64,000 nt of DNA. It comes from Paenibacillus arenosi (lineage in GTDB: Bacteria > Bacillota > Bacilli > Paenibacillales > Paenibacillaceae). The position numbers were made by a program, and so were the translations under genes. The stretch lies in the NCBI RefSeq assembly GCF_014841135.1, contig NZ_JACYTN010000019.1, positions 1 through 64,000 on the forward strand, given 5' to 3'. This document shows, one piece after another, positions 47,501 through 56,544 of this stretch (positions are counted from its first letter, which is position 1; each line of letters starts with the position of its first letter). Under the pieces are notes generated by a model, which saw only the letters and a list, made by a program, of their open reading frames with translations, had not been told where the DNA came from and made no database searches.

Positions 47501-48873
47501 ATGTTATCCCCCCTGCGAAAATGGCTCAAATATAGGCAGTGATCTAGAATGTGCTCAACAGATGATTGCCCTTCATCGCGAAGTAGCGGGTGGTTAAATA
47601 TCGAGCGGCCAGGCTTTGCATTCGCCTCAAACATCCACACTTGTTCGTTTCGATCAATGCCAATGTCGAATCCAAGCTCACCTAACAAATGAGGGTGATT
47701 GCGCTCTATGGCTTCGGCAAGATCGATAGCAGTCACTTTTGCTTGTTCCAACACTTCTTTCGCTCGAGTGCCAAACGCGCGCTCAAGTGCTTGTTGGGGT
47801 GTCATCAGTTGGCCGCCATTTTTTACATGGGTAGTCACACTGCCTTTTCCGGCCTTCTTGGCTCCGATACCTACTACTACCCAGTTGTTATCCCCATCTT
47901 TATGCATATGGAAACGGAAGTCGATTGGGCAGCCATCGATTTCAACCAATCTGACACCTTGCTGAACGACATAGTCACGAAGATTACGGCCATGACGGGC
48001 TTCTAAAGTACGAATAAGACTGGAGAACTGTTTAAACCGCAGTAAAATATTTTTGCCGTTGGTAGTGTAGCGTGCAAAGTATCCTTTTTTCGGCAAATAA
48101 GTTAGGCGATAAATACCTATGCCTAGGCTGCCTGCCGTCGGTTTGTAATAAACAAATTGATGACGATCCAGCATTTCCTTGATCATATCTGGAGATGGAT
48201 TGGTTATCGATTCAGGAACATGCTGATTGGCTTCCATTTCGTCTTCGAGCAGCTCATATACATCTGACTTGTTGAAGAAGCTCCAATTGAAGTAGGGGAT
48301 CTGCTTGCGGTTGAACCGTTCGCGAAGTTGGCTCATATTTGAAGATATTTCTGCTTTACGGCTAGGTAGGCGATTGTATACGACATCAGGTAAAGGGACG
48401 GTGCGTCGAACCCAATTGCCTGCATCGTTAAGGAAATAGGCATAGACGTTCTCTTTCTGCCAATCGATATCACGCGGAGTAAAGGCAAATACAAATGCTT
48501 TTTTATTTCCGGTGCGCAAGATTTGTTTAATAAAGCTCGTTCTTCCTCCGAAAGGACTTGTGCTTGTGCGATTGGAAGAATCGCTCATAATGCCGATTAA
48601 AGGGCCGATATGGATACCTCCTTCGACCTCATTAAGGACATAGACACTGCCACCTTTCGGAATACGGAACTGGCTGCGTAGTCCAGCTGTTATATACAGA
48701 TGCTTACCGGATTTTTTAATCGGTTTAATGGCAGTAGGTACACTTGTTTTACCGAGACGCAGTCGAATTTGTTTCTTGCCGGATAAGTTCAGCTGCTTAA
48801 GCAATGGAGTGGATACGTATAATGTTTTTTCTGGATTTGGCGTTAAATGCACGTTGCACAGCGTCAAACTCAT
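47497..48873 (-). CDS. YheC/YheD family ATP-grasp protein, long form (3rd in operon)
   Basis: A 458-residue long form. The first 100 or so residues (VSTPLLKQLNLSGKKQIRLRLG to GGIHIGPLIGIM) form an extra small beta domain, as in B. subtilis YheD. ATP-grasp motifs are YYKPTAGSLGIGIYRL, PIDFRFHMHKDGDNNW, TTHVKNGG and WMFEANAKPGRS. ATG 48873 has AGGAGG seven bases upstream and overlaps the previous stop by four bases; TTG 48879 is too close to the site. Confidence 0.86.
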   Translation of the reverse strand: MSLTLCNVHLTPNPEKTLYVSTPLLKQLNLSGKKQIRLRLGKTSVPTAIKPIKKSGKHLYITAGLRSQFRIPKGGSVYVLNEVEGGIHIGPLIGIMSDSSNRTSTSPFGGRTSFIKQILRTGNKKAFVFAFTPRDIDWQKENVYAYFLNDAGNWVRRTVPLPDVVYNRLPSRKAEISSNMSQLRERFNRKQIPYFNWSFFNKSDVYELLEDEMEANQHVPESITNPSPDMIKEMLDRHQFVYYKPTAGSLGIGIYRLTYLPKKGYFARYTTNGKNILLRFKQFSSLIRTLEARHGRNLRDYVVQQGVRLVEIDGCPIDFRFHMHKDGDNNWVVVGIGAKKAGKGSVTTHVKNGGQLMTPQQALERAFGTRAKEVLEQAKVTAIDLAEAIERNHPHLLGELGFDIGIDRNEQVWMFEANAKPGRSIFNHPLLRDEGQSSVEHILDHCLYLSHFRRGDNM

Positions 48874-50027
48874 GGACAAACCCTCCTAAGATGTCGGACC
48901 ATTACATTGCGTGCGTAAAGGATGGGATTTTCTACCGCCAGCCGGATGGCTTTCTCATTTCCGGTTAAGGAGAAGACGGAACGGCCTGGTCTCGAATTTA
49001 CTTCGAGAAGCCATATACGACCTTTCTGATCGATGCCAAAATCAAGCCCTAACTCAACTAGCCTACCATAGCAAGATTCAATGGCTGATGGAATTTGCTT
49101 GCTGATATGTGCAATGGAAGACAACATATTTTCTGCTTGCTTACGGCTAAATTGCTGCTCCAAGTAGGATTCAACAGGTTCGGCGCGTCCGCCTCCGCGA
49201 AGGTTGGAAGTTAGATGTCCTGAGGAGCCCACGCGAGCAGCTGATCCAGTTATTTGCCAGTGGCCGCTGCCGTCTTTTTGCATAAGCACGCGAACATCAT
49301 ATGGCTCCTTCTGCTGACTGAGAAGTGTCAGATAAGGCTGGATCACGTACTGGCGTCCGTCAATAAATTGATGAACCCATCTAAGAGCATCCATCATCGT
49401 AGTAAAATGAGTATCAATGTGATCATTTTGTTTCGTTCTCCCTGTTATCGTAACTGAAGTTGGGGACCAAGGAGAGGAAGTGGCATAAGCAGCAGCTTCG
49501 ATATGAAGGACAGATCGTCCATGCTGTCCTCCGCTTGGCTTGAGGAAGACCGATCCATTTTGTTGTTTTATAATGCGTAATAAGCTTCTTGGCCCGTGAT
49601 ACGGGTAAGTCTTGGGAAGGTAAGTCTTTACAAAATCGAAGCGAGATAAAGCTCGATACAAATTCCATTTGCCTGGCAGCGGTCTACTGAGCCACTGCAC
49701 ATCTTCACGATATAATTGTTGCAGGCTATTTCGAATATGCAGCTGATCACATCGCTCATGATGACTTCGTGAAAGACGGTTATAGATAAGAGTTGGCAAG
49801 GGAAAATGTTGTTGCTTCCAGGCGTTCTTCCTGTACGTATAAGCTTTTACGGTACGAGTGTCCCAATCGATCAATCCAGCGTGAAACACGATAACAGAAA
49901 TGCCATACTTTTCTCCAGCCATGCACAGTTGACGGCAGAAATGAGACTCGGTAAACGGCAGTTCTGCTGCTGATTGTTCTTGCAGTACGCCAAGTGTGTT
50001 GTGATTCAGTCTGTTCATCGTATTCAT
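48870..50027 (-). CDS. YheC/YheD family ATP-grasp protein, short form (2nd in operon)
   Basis: A 385-residue short form. Motifs: PLPTLIYNRLSRSHHE, FLKPSGGQHGRSVLHIE, EPYDVRVLMQKDGSGHW, TSNLRGGG and WLLEVNSRPGRS. It is closest in motif wording to the last gene of the array. GAGAGG lies eight bases before ATG 50027. It is 15 bases after the first gene of the operon and overlaps the next by four. Confidence 0.86.
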   Translation of the reverse strand: MNTMNRLNHNTLGVLQEQSAAELPFTESHFCRQLCMAGEKYGISVIVFHAGLIDWDTRTVKAYTYRKNAWKQQHFPLPTLIYNRLSRSHHERCDQLHIRNSLQQLYREDVQWLSRPLPGKWNLYRALSRFDFVKTYLPKTYPYHGPRSLLRIIKQQNGSVFLKPSGGQHGRSVLHIEAAAYATSSPWSPTSVTITGRTKQNDHIDTHFTTMMDALRWVHQFIDGRQYVIQPYLTLLSQQKEPYDVRVLMQKDGSGHWQITGSAARVGSSGHLTSNLRGGGRAEPVESYLEQQFSRKQAENMLSSIAHISKQIPSAIESCYGRLVELGLDFGIDQKGRIWLLEVNSRPGRSVFSLTGNEKAIRLAVENPILYARNVMVRHLRRVCP

Positions 50028-50042
50028 CCTATCGTCCTCTCG

Positions 50043-51413
50043 TCAAAATCCTGACAAGTAGCGTGCATACTCTACTACTTTTCGGACAGACGGCCGTATC
50101 TTATTCTCTTGCAGCGGGGTGTTGTCATTTTTGGAAGGCTTGGAATTGACCTCAATGAGCCACACCTTGCCAGAAGTGTCTACAGCAAGGTCAATGCCTA
50201 ATTCACCAAAGTGAGCGGGAATGTGCATATCGATACCTTGTGCGATTTCCAAAGAGGCATTTTTGAGCCGGAGATATACATCCGTTCGGGAGTTGGGAGC
50301 AAGGTTGGACTTCGTAACGGCATCTTTTACGGTAGATAAAGTGCCGCCGCGTGCAAGATTAGATACAAAATGCTGAGTACCAGCTGTACGAGCAACGATG
50401 GAGGTGATGGACCACTCATTGGTTGCATTTTTTTGTACAAGTGCTCGAAAATCAACAGGTCGGCCTTCGTTTTCCATAAGCTGTAAGCCTTGCTGGATTT
50501 GATAGCGATTTGTTTTCATCTTGCCTGTTAAACTTGAGAACAATTTGAGAAGGCTGGGGAAATGCTGCTTCCTCGTCCCGTTAACCGTTGAGTACATGGC
50601 ATAAAAGGTATTGTCCTCTGAACGAGAAATTCTAACAATTCCTTTGCCCAAACTGCCGCGGGCAGGCTTGAGAAATACTTGGGAATGGCGATGGCACATC
50701 GTTTTCAAGGTGTTGAAGGATTTGAGGAGGTACGATTCAGGCAAGTATTTGGCGACATTTTGATCATGTTTTAAGGCATCGAACACTTCGGTCTTATCAA
50801 GGAACTTTTCGTTGAAAATGCTGGATTGGTAGCGTAGTTTTACTTCTTTCATGAAATGCTGTACGCTAGGTTTGTTCTCTGTCTTGCGCGAAGTGAGTCG
50901 ATTGTTGACGATGTTCGGAATGGGCATTTCGGTTTTTATCCAGTTCCCGCTGCGGTGAACCCATGCCGTTATGCTGTTTACATGATCCTGAATATGGTCC
51001 GGTGTAAAAAAACACACAAAGGCTCCTTGATCTTGACTAGCTTCTACAAGTTCTGTACAGAACGTTGTAATTTGTCCGAAGGGTTTATCTGGTGCATCTG
51101 GTCGATCGCGGCTTATCAAGATGCCAATAAGGGGGCCTAGGTTAAGTGTTCGCTCCTGTGGCTTATACATCGTGCGCAGCTTAATGCCCGAATGCATCCC
51201 CATCTTCATAGCTAGCTGCTGGCTAATTCGTATTCCGTCGAAGTGGGGGATGGGAGTGACCGAAATGGGTAGTTTTAGCGAGCCAAAGCGAAGGGTGATT
51301 GGCTGTTTAACGGGGATTTTCCATTTCTTCACGTAAGCGTCACCGAGCATAATCGTCTGTTCTCGCATAAGTCCTGGACTCATAACTTGGAGCGTTAGTT
51401 TCAACTTAGACAT
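50043..51413 (-). CDS. YheC/YheD family ATP-grasp protein, long form (1st in operon)
   Basis: A 456-residue long form with the N-terminal beta domain (about 1-100, ending NLGPLIGILISRD) and an ATP-grasp part: FLKPARGSLGKGIVRI, RPVDFRALVQKNATNEW, VSNLARGG and WLIEVNSKPSK. All five genes keep the Glu and Asn of the E-V/A-N motif, so all may be active. AAGGAGATC precedes ATG 51413. A sigma-K-like promoter lies about 80 bases upstream, and yheB and yheA are divergent, as near the B. subtilis yheC-yheD genes. Confidence 0.87.
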   Translation of the reverse strand: MSKLKLTLQVMSPGLMREQTIMLGDAYVKKWKIPVKQPITLRFGSLKLPISVTPIPHFDGIRISQQLAMKMGMHSGIKLRTMYKPQERTLNLGPLIGILISRDRPDAPDKPFGQITTFCTELVEASQDQGAFVCFFTPDHIQDHVNSITAWVHRSGNWIKTEMPIPNIVNNRLTSRKTENKPSVQHFMKEVKLRYQSSIFNEKFLDKTEVFDALKHDQNVAKYLPESYLLKSFNTLKTMCHRHSQVFLKPARGSLGKGIVRISRSEDNTFYAMYSTVNGTRKQHFPSLLKLFSSLTGKMKTNRYQIQQGLQLMENEGRPVDFRALVQKNATNEWSITSIVARTAGTQHFVSNLARGGTLSTVKDAVTKSNLAPNSRTDVYLRLKNASLEIAQGIDMHIPAHFGELGIDLAVDTSGKVWLIEVNSKPSKNDNTPLQENKIRPSVRKVVEYARYLSGF

Positions 51414-51495
51414 AAAGGATCTCCTTCCAACAACAGATGCCGTATGAGTGTGGTAAGCGCTCCATGCGCATACAGGTGAACCGCAAATGTTAATG

Positions 51496-51524
51496 TATCA
51501 TATGAGGACATATTATCCTTGGTG
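51496..51524 (-). promoter_or_regulatory. sigma-K-like promoter of the YheC/YheD operon
   Basis: On the minus strand CACC (51524-51521), 16 bases and CATATGATA (51504-51496) fit the mother-cell sigma-K pattern AC-N16-CATAnnnTA exactly. Start of transcription would be near 51488. Late mother-cell expression fits coat-associated products. Confidence 0.55.
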
Positions 51525-51557
51525 ATTGACCTATTTTGTAAAAAGGAGTGACTTTTC

Positions 51558-52736
51558 TTGTCAGCGTGGTTATTAATTATTTTTAGCATTGCGGTAGCGG
51601 CTATTGTTGGCGGTGTTACCAATCACTTTGCCATCAAAATGTTATTTCATCCGCGGCGCCCAATCTACATAGGTTCTTGGAAATTGCCCTTCACACCAGG
51701 GTTAATTCCGAAGCGCAAACAAGATATCGCAGAATCGTTAGGGGAAGTAGTGGCACAGTACTTAGTAACATCAGACGGGCTTCGTTCTGTATTAGAGAAA
51801 CCTGGTTTGCAGCAGCAGCTGACACAGACATTGACTACAAGCATAGACCGATTGGCGTCTAATCCGAAGACGTTGATGGAATGGGTCCATCCAGATGCAG
51901 GAGAAGAAGAGCGTACTGTACTCCTACAGGAGTGGGAGCAGAAGCTGCGAATGGTCACGCAACAAGGTGTTGCGCATTTGTGGCAATCCGAGCGGTGGAA
52001 TGAACGCTCGCTTCATGAGCTGCTGCCTGGTTTGCAGTCAGAAGTGCGCTCGCGTGCAGCTGACAAGGCTGCCCAAGCATTGCTAAATGCGGTAGGAAGC
52101 CAAATTCAGTCGTTTGAAGGGCAGCGCATGCTGGCAAACATGTTAAGCAAAGTGATGGATCGTTCACAAGGATTTTTTGGGACGATGGCTGCAATATTTG
52201 TGGATGAAGACAAGCTGGTAAGCCGGATGATTCCTATATTGGCTGAACAGCTTAAGTCGTCTGATGTTCGGCGTACTGTAGCGCGTATCGTGGAACGAAA
52301 GCTTGATGAGTGGATGGTCAAAACTCCGGCTCAACTCGTGCACGAGCTTAGCGGTCAAACGGACATAGATAAGCCTGAGTTATGGGTGGTAGAGCGTTTG
52401 AACGATGTAATTCCTTTTGCTCATCTAACTCAACGACTAGCGGAAATGCGTCCAGCAGATTGGGTACAGGGATATCGACAAGTTTGGGAGCCGTTCATAC
52501 CACGTATCGTTCAGTTTGGCGTAAATAAGCTAGATCAGCACTTAGATCAGCTTGTAAAAAGCATCGGTTTGGAAGAAGTGGTGCGCGCCCAAGTTGAAAA
52601 ATTCCCGATTGAACGTTTGGAGCAAATTATACTCAGTGTATCAGGTAAAGAATTTAGAGCGATTACATGGTTGGGCGTATTGTTAGGCGGTATTATCGGC
52701 GGTGTGCAAGCTTTCATTCTGCTCACGATCGGTTAA
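51558..52736 (+). CDS. yheB: DUF445 family membrane protein (YheB)
   Basis: A 392-residue DUF445 protein. A membrane helix at each end (about 3-24 and 370-392) frames a long helical cytoplasmic or external part. GGVTNHFAIKMLFHPRRP and FTPGLIPKRKQDIAESLGEVV are the family signature near the N-terminus. Function unknown. It starts with TTG 51558 behind AAAAGGAG. It is divergent from the YheC/YheD operon and precedes yheA, as in B. subtilis. Confidence 0.87.
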   Translation: MSAWLLIIFSIAVAAIVGGVTNHFAIKMLFHPRRPIYIGSWKLPFTPGLIPKRKQDIAESLGEVVAQYLVTSDGLRSVLEKPGLQQQLTQTLTTSIDRLASNPKTLMEWVHPDAGEEERTVLLQEWEQKLRMVTQQGVAHLWQSERWNERSLHELLPGLQSEVRSRAADKAAQALLNAVGSQIQSFEGQRMLANMLSKVMDRSQGFFGTMAAIFVDEDKLVSRMIPILAEQLKSSDVRRTVARIVERKLDEWMVKTPAQLVHELSGQTDIDKPELWVVERLNDVIPFAHLTQRLAEMRPADWVQGYRQVWEPFIPRIVQFGVNKLDQHLDQLVKSIGLEEVVRAQVEKFPIERLEQIILSVSGKEFRAITWLGVLLGGIIGGVQAFILLTIG

Positions 52737-52897
52737 CCCCGATTGCTAAAGTTCGACAGACGCCTTGTAATCCAGTAATATTAAAAGATGCAAGCTAAAG
52801 GAATACAGCTCATTTATACTGCTCTTAGGTTTATAGATGCGGAATGCGATGCAACGATGTCGTACATGAGCGTACAGAGAGGAATGTTTCAAAGACT

Positions 52898-53248
52898 ATG
52901 ACAAATGTATATGACAAAGCCCATGATTTGGCGCGGGCTCTTCAGCAATCTGAAGAGGCTGCTGCTGTTGATACAGCGATGAAGGCAATTGCTGCTGAAC
53001 CAGAAACGAAGCAGATGTTTGATAGTTTCCGCAAGCGTCAAGCTGAAATGCAACAGCAAATGATGACTGGTGAAATGCCTAATCCAGAAGAGATGGAAGA
53101 AATGGAAAAATTATTCCAAGTTATCAGCATGAACCCAAATATTACTGCATTGTTCGAAGCAGAGCGTCATCTTGCACTCGTTATTCAAGATGTGAATAAA
53201 ATTGTAACCGATTCTTTGAGCTTCTTGTATCAATCTGAACAAGGCTAA
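52898..53248 (+). CDS. yheA: YlbF/YheA family protein
   Basis: A 116-residue helical protein of the YlbF/YmcA/YheA family. NVYDKAHDLARALQQSEE, PETKQMFDSFRKRQAEMQQQMM and ITALFEAERHLALVIQDVNKIV are typical, and the length matches YheA. The paralogues YlbF and YmcA form an RNA-decay and competence complex with YaaT; YheA itself has no fixed role. ATG 52898 starts where the family starts. The gene is 161 bases after yheB. Confidence 0.85.
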   Translation: MTNVYDKAHDLARALQQSEEAAAVDTAMKAIAAEPETKQMFDSFRKRQAEMQQQMMTGEMPNPEEMEEMEKLFQVISMNPNITALFEAERHLALVIQDVNKIVTDSLSFLYQSEQG

Positions 53249-53252
53249 GGAA

Positions 53253-53396
53253 ATGGATCGTGATAACAGTTCCCTACTGTATAAGTTGAGAGAGGCTGAG
53301 GCCTGCTTGTTCGCTTATTACGGAGTGAGGGAGCTGTTTTCTTTTGTGCCGATTACGTCTGGCATATCGGTCATAGCTTGCAACTTGTCCGCATAA
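53253..53396 (+). CDS. Possible small protein (47 residues)
   Basis: An ATG at 53253, five bases after the yheA stop, opens 47 codons (MDRDNSSLLYKLREAEACLF at the start). Its ribosome site is only AAGG eight bases upstream. No family is recognised, and the last 20 residues look random. It may be a chance frame. Confidence 0.2.
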   Translation: MDRDNSSLLYKLREAEACLFAYYGVRELFSFVPITSGISVIACNLSA

Positions 53397-53446
53397 GATG
53401 ATAGAGAAGCGGCAGCTTCACTATGAACGATGAGGGATGTGAGTCT

Positions 53447-53755
53447 ATGAACGAGACGCCGATAACCCGTAGAAGCAGACGCAGTAGAGGATCTTGGATG
53501 TCTGTAATATCGATTGCGGCGGTCATGATCATGTTGTTTGTTGCATTGCCTACGATTCCTTTTCGGGAAGGCTGGTCGATGGCTGTCGTCTTCGGCAGTG
53601 TTTGGTCATTGTTCGCTTTGTTGATTGTCGGAGCGCATTTATATCGTTTGCTTCGTGTTGATGAAGAAAAAGAGAATCGAATGCGGCAAGTGCGGGCGGA
53701 GCGTTATCGTCAAGTAGAACGGCGTATCGTTCGCATGTCAGAACGCATGAAATAA
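53447..53755 (+). CDS. Small membrane protein, unknown function
   Basis: A 102-residue protein with a basic N-terminus (RRSRRSRGS), two membrane helices (about 18-38 and 47-68) and a highly charged helical C-terminus (EEKENRMRQVRAERYRQVERRIVRM). GAGGGATGTGAG precedes ATG 53447; the in-frame ATG at 53423 has no site. No family recognised. Confidence 0.6.
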   Translation: MNETPITRRSRRSRGSWMSVISIAAVMIMLFVALPTIPFREGWSMAVVFGSVWSLFALLIVGAHLYRLLRVDEEKENRMRQVRAERYRQVERRIVRMSERMK

Positions 53756-53787
53756 ATGATTGTGTAATTTGATAGGTTGTAGCATGT

Positions 53788-53822
53788 AGAGCCGAAGCCG
53801 GTGTATGCCAGTGTTCGGTTCT
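53788..53822 (+). terminator. Possible terminator after the small membrane protein gene
   Basis: AGAGCCGAA and TTCGGTTCT arms (one G-T pair). The tail TTTGTGTTA is only partly T-rich. Confidence 0.45.
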
Positions 53823-53968
53823 TTGTGTTAGCTAACTGCATTGAAAATGGTGTACATGGATTTCTATGAACATCTGAATAGATTGACATTACATTTGTCT
53901 AGGTTATCTTTACTGTGTTACACTAACATAACAGATTAATACAGTTCGGGAAGGTTGGGTGTAACAGA

Positions 53969-55303
53969 ATGGACGTTCATGATGCGACCGTAACGAAGCA
54001 CGAACAACTGCTTCACCATATTGAGGGGCTCAAACCGGGCACTAAAATTTCTGTTCGTAAATTGGCCAAAGAGCTGGGCGTGAGTGAAGGGACGGCGTAT
54101 CGCGCAGTAAAAGAGGCTGAAAATGTCGGTCTTGTCGTGACAAAAGAGCGTATTGGAACGGTGCGTGTAGAGAAGAAGCCGCGTAACCTTTCGGAACAGC
54201 TGACCTTTGCAGAGGTTGTAGAAATTGTGGAAGGTCATGTGCTGGGCGGAGCACAGGGATTGAACAAAACACTTAATAAATATGCGATCGGAGCGATGAA
54301 GCTCGATGCGATGCTTCGTTACATAGATGCTGGCAGTTTACTTATCGTTGGTAATCGAGAGAATGCACATAAAAGCGCGTTACAGCACGGTGCGGGCGTT
54401 CTTATCACAGGTGGCTTTACAACAAGTCGTGAAGTAAAGCTGCTCGCCGATTCATTGGACTTGCCTATTATTAGTTCTAAGTATGATACATTTACGGTAG
54501 CATCCATGATCAACAGAGCATTGTTCGACCGCTTAATCAAAAAGAAGATACTGCTTGTCGAGGATATAGTTGGCTCTAAGCTAGCTGTTTCTGTGCTAAG
54601 GCCATCCAGCACGGTTCGTCAGTTCGAAGAGTTAAGAGAGGTTACAGGCTATAATCGATTTCCTATCATAGATGAGTGGAACCGAGTGACAGGTATGATT
54701 ACGATTAAGGATGTAGAATATGCGGAAAAAGATCAGCCTATCGACAAACTGTACACAAGAAACCCAATAACAGTTACGATGAATACTACGCTTGCTTCGG
54801 CAGCACACACCATGGTGTGGGAAGGAATAGAGCTGCTGCCTGTTATTGACCGCAGTCGCAAGCTGTTGGCTGTCATTACGAGACAGGATGTCCTTCATGC
54901 GATGCGAGATGTTCCGAATGAACCTCAGTTAGGAGAGACGTTCGACGATTTGATCTGGAACGGTTTTAACGAGATGAGGGATGAGGAAGGACGTATTTAC
55001 TTCCAGGGGGTTATCACACCACAGATGGTGAATAGCTTCGGTGTTGTATCGGAAGGGATTATTACCTCTTTGCTTACAAATGGCGCTCTCCGTGCAGCTA
55101 AGGACGTAAGACAGCATGATCACATCATGGAGAATATGACGACTTATTTCGTTCGTCCCGTTCAAATTGAAGACATCGTAAGGCTTGTGCCTAGGTTTAT
55201 TGAGATGGGGCGTAAAGTATGCAAATTGGAAATGGAAATGAAAAAAGGCGACCAGCTTGCAGCTAAAGTGATGATGACGGTTCAGTCGATTGACCATAAT
55301 TAA
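53969..55303 (+). CDS. ytoI: HTH-DRTGG-CBS-hotdog protein YtoI
   Basis: A 444-residue cytoplasmic protein like B. subtilis YtoI. Order: winged helix-turn-helix (about 15-65: ISVRKLAKELGVSEGTAYRAVKEAE), DRTGG domain (about 75-190), two CBS domains (about 195-310: ILLVEDIVG...VTGMITIKDV, then LLPVIDRSRKLLAVITRQDVL), and a C-terminal hotdog domain (about 320-440). CBS pairs bind adenine nucleotides, so it may be a ligand-sensing regulator. In B. subtilis it neighbours ytpI and dnaE, as here. Confidence 0.88.
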   Translation: MDVHDATVTKHEQLLHHIEGLKPGTKISVRKLAKELGVSEGTAYRAVKEAENVGLVVTKERIGTVRVEKKPRNLSEQLTFAEVVEIVEGHVLGGAQGLNKTLNKYAIGAMKLDAMLRYIDAGSLLIVGNRENAHKSALQHGAGVLITGGFTTSREVKLLADSLDLPIISSKYDTFTVASMINRALFDRLIKKKILLVEDIVGSKLAVSVLRPSSTVRQFEELREVTGYNRFPIIDEWNRVTGMITIKDVEYAEKDQPIDKLYTRNPITVTMNTTLASAAHTMVWEGIELLPVIDRSRKLLAVITRQDVLHAMRDVPNEPQLGETFDDLIWNGFNEMRDEEGRIYFQGVITPQMVNSFGVVSEGIITSLLTNGALRAAKDVRQHDHIMENMTTYFVRPVQIEDIVRLVPRFIEMGRKVCKLEMEMKKGDQLAAKVMMTVQSIDHN

Positions 55304-55305
55304 TA

Positions 55306-55340
55306 GAAGCCCTCTATTCCGTCGATGAATAGGGGGCTTC
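55306..55340. terminator. Hairpin between ytoI and the nitroreductase gene
   Basis: GAAGCCC and GGGCTTC arms with inner CTATT/AATAG pairing lie between converging stops. No T-run follows on either strand. Confidence 0.55.
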
Positions 55341-55361
55341 GTATGTTATACGGCGATAGGC

Positions 55362-55988
55362 TTAGAGCGAATTGTACGTAACATATTCACCAGTTGGCTT
55401 GCGGTAGCCACGCGGACGACGACTTTTTTTGTCCTCTTTGCCGATTGCGATTAGCATAACAGGTACTAGATTTTCAGGGATATTGAAGTCGCGAATGATA
55501 GCTTCCGGGTCAAATCCGCTCATCGGGCAAGTATCCCAACCTTTGTCTTTTGCAATTAACATAAACTGCATCGCTGACAAACTGGCATTCCGAATCGCTT
55601 CATCACGCTTGAACGCATCACCACGCTGTTCATAGAACTTGATCGTATCTGAGACGGTCATATCAAATTCCTGCTGATTTAGCATGCCTAGGTGAAGCAT
55701 ACCTTCGTAGATTCGAGCTGCATCATGATGAGCTTCCTTATTTCCTAAGACAATGATAGCAGCAGAAGCTGATTTGATTTTGTATTGTCTAAATGCTGCC
55801 TCATAGACAAGTTCCTTTTTATCGCTATCATGCACAACTAAATATTGCGTATGCTGCAAATTGAAGCAAGAAGGTGCGTATTTAACTAGTGAAAACAATT
55901 CATCTAGTTCAGACTCGTTAATTTTGACATCGGTGAGAAACTTATTCGCTGAACGACGAGAGGTTACGACTTCCTCGAAAGTATTCAT
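55362..55988 (-). CDS. Nitroreductase family protein
   Basis: A 208-residue FMN-dependent reductase. SRRSANKFLTD is the N-terminal FMN-phosphate motif (residues 10-20), APSCFNLQHTQYLVV the second contact, and GWDTCPMSGFDPEAI the dimer and FMN segment. B. subtilis YdgI and YodC are relatives; the electron acceptor is unknown. AGGAGC precedes ATG 55988. It interrupts the otherwise conserved ytoI-ytpI order. Confidence 0.87.
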   Translation of the reverse strand: MNTFEEVVTSRRSANKFLTDVKINESELDELFSLVKYAPSCFNLQHTQYLVVHDSDKKELVYEAAFRQYKIKSASAAIIVLGNKEAHHDAARIYEGMLHLGMLNQQEFDMTVSDTIKFYEQRGDAFKRDEAIRNASLSAMQFMLIAKDKGWDTCPMSGFDPEAIIRDFNIPENLVPVMLIAIGKEDKKSRRPRGYRKPTGEYVTYNSL

Positions 55989-56096
55989 GAGGCATGCTCC
56001 TTTTTATGTATGTTCAATAATAGATATAATTATATCATAAACTCACAAAAAGTAAGTGAAAATTCTATAACGATTTTATGAAAATATTAAAATATG

Positions 56097-56125
56097 AAAA
56101 AAACCGTTAAGGGCAGCTTAACGGT
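56097..56125 (-). terminator. Terminator of the ytrH-ytrI-ytpI group
   Basis: On the minus strand ACCGTTAA and TTAACGGT arms with a short loop are followed by seven T. It lies 41 bases after the ytpI stop. Confidence 0.85.
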
Positions 56126-56165
56126 CTGTAATAAACGATACTTGGTTACATTGGCAGATTGAACT

Positions 56166-56462
56166 CTAGTGTTGCAGTCGGGTGAAGTAACTGTGATTAC
56201 GCAGTCCTGCTACCAGATTGAAGACTCCTATTGCAAGCAGAATAGCACCGAACACGATTCGAAGTGTTCCTGTTGTTGGGAACATCGTCATCTGGATGAT
56301 AGCAATAAATATTAGCATGAAACCCATGCAAATATTAGTACGCGCCGCGAAAAGTCCACGTTTAACTTGGTCTTGAGATCTGCGGGAGCGAATGCTGTAA
56401 ACAAGAGAAAGCAAAGATGTTGCACAAATAAGCACGAGTAAGGTAATTTGAATCGCGTACAT
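56166..56462 (-). CDS. ytpI: YtpI family membrane protein
   Basis: A 98-residue protein with three hydrophobic helices and the YtpI pattern RRSQDQVKRGLFAARTNICMGFMLIFIA. Function unknown. ATG 56462 has GGAAGGAG 12 bases upstream; the frame upstream to 56576 does not look coding. It follows ytrI after 82 bases on the same strand. Confidence 0.82.
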   Translation of the reverse strand: MYAIQITLLVLICATSLLSLVYSIRSRRSQDQVKRGLFAARTNICMGFMLIFIAIIQMTMFPTTGTLRIVFGAILLAIGVFNLVAGLRNHSYFTRLQH

Positions 56463-56544
56463 CCTAGTAATACGCTCCTTCCTGCTAATAGGTAACGTGC
56501 TTATTTTACCATATGTTAGGTGTGTGCGATACAGTTCGACATGA

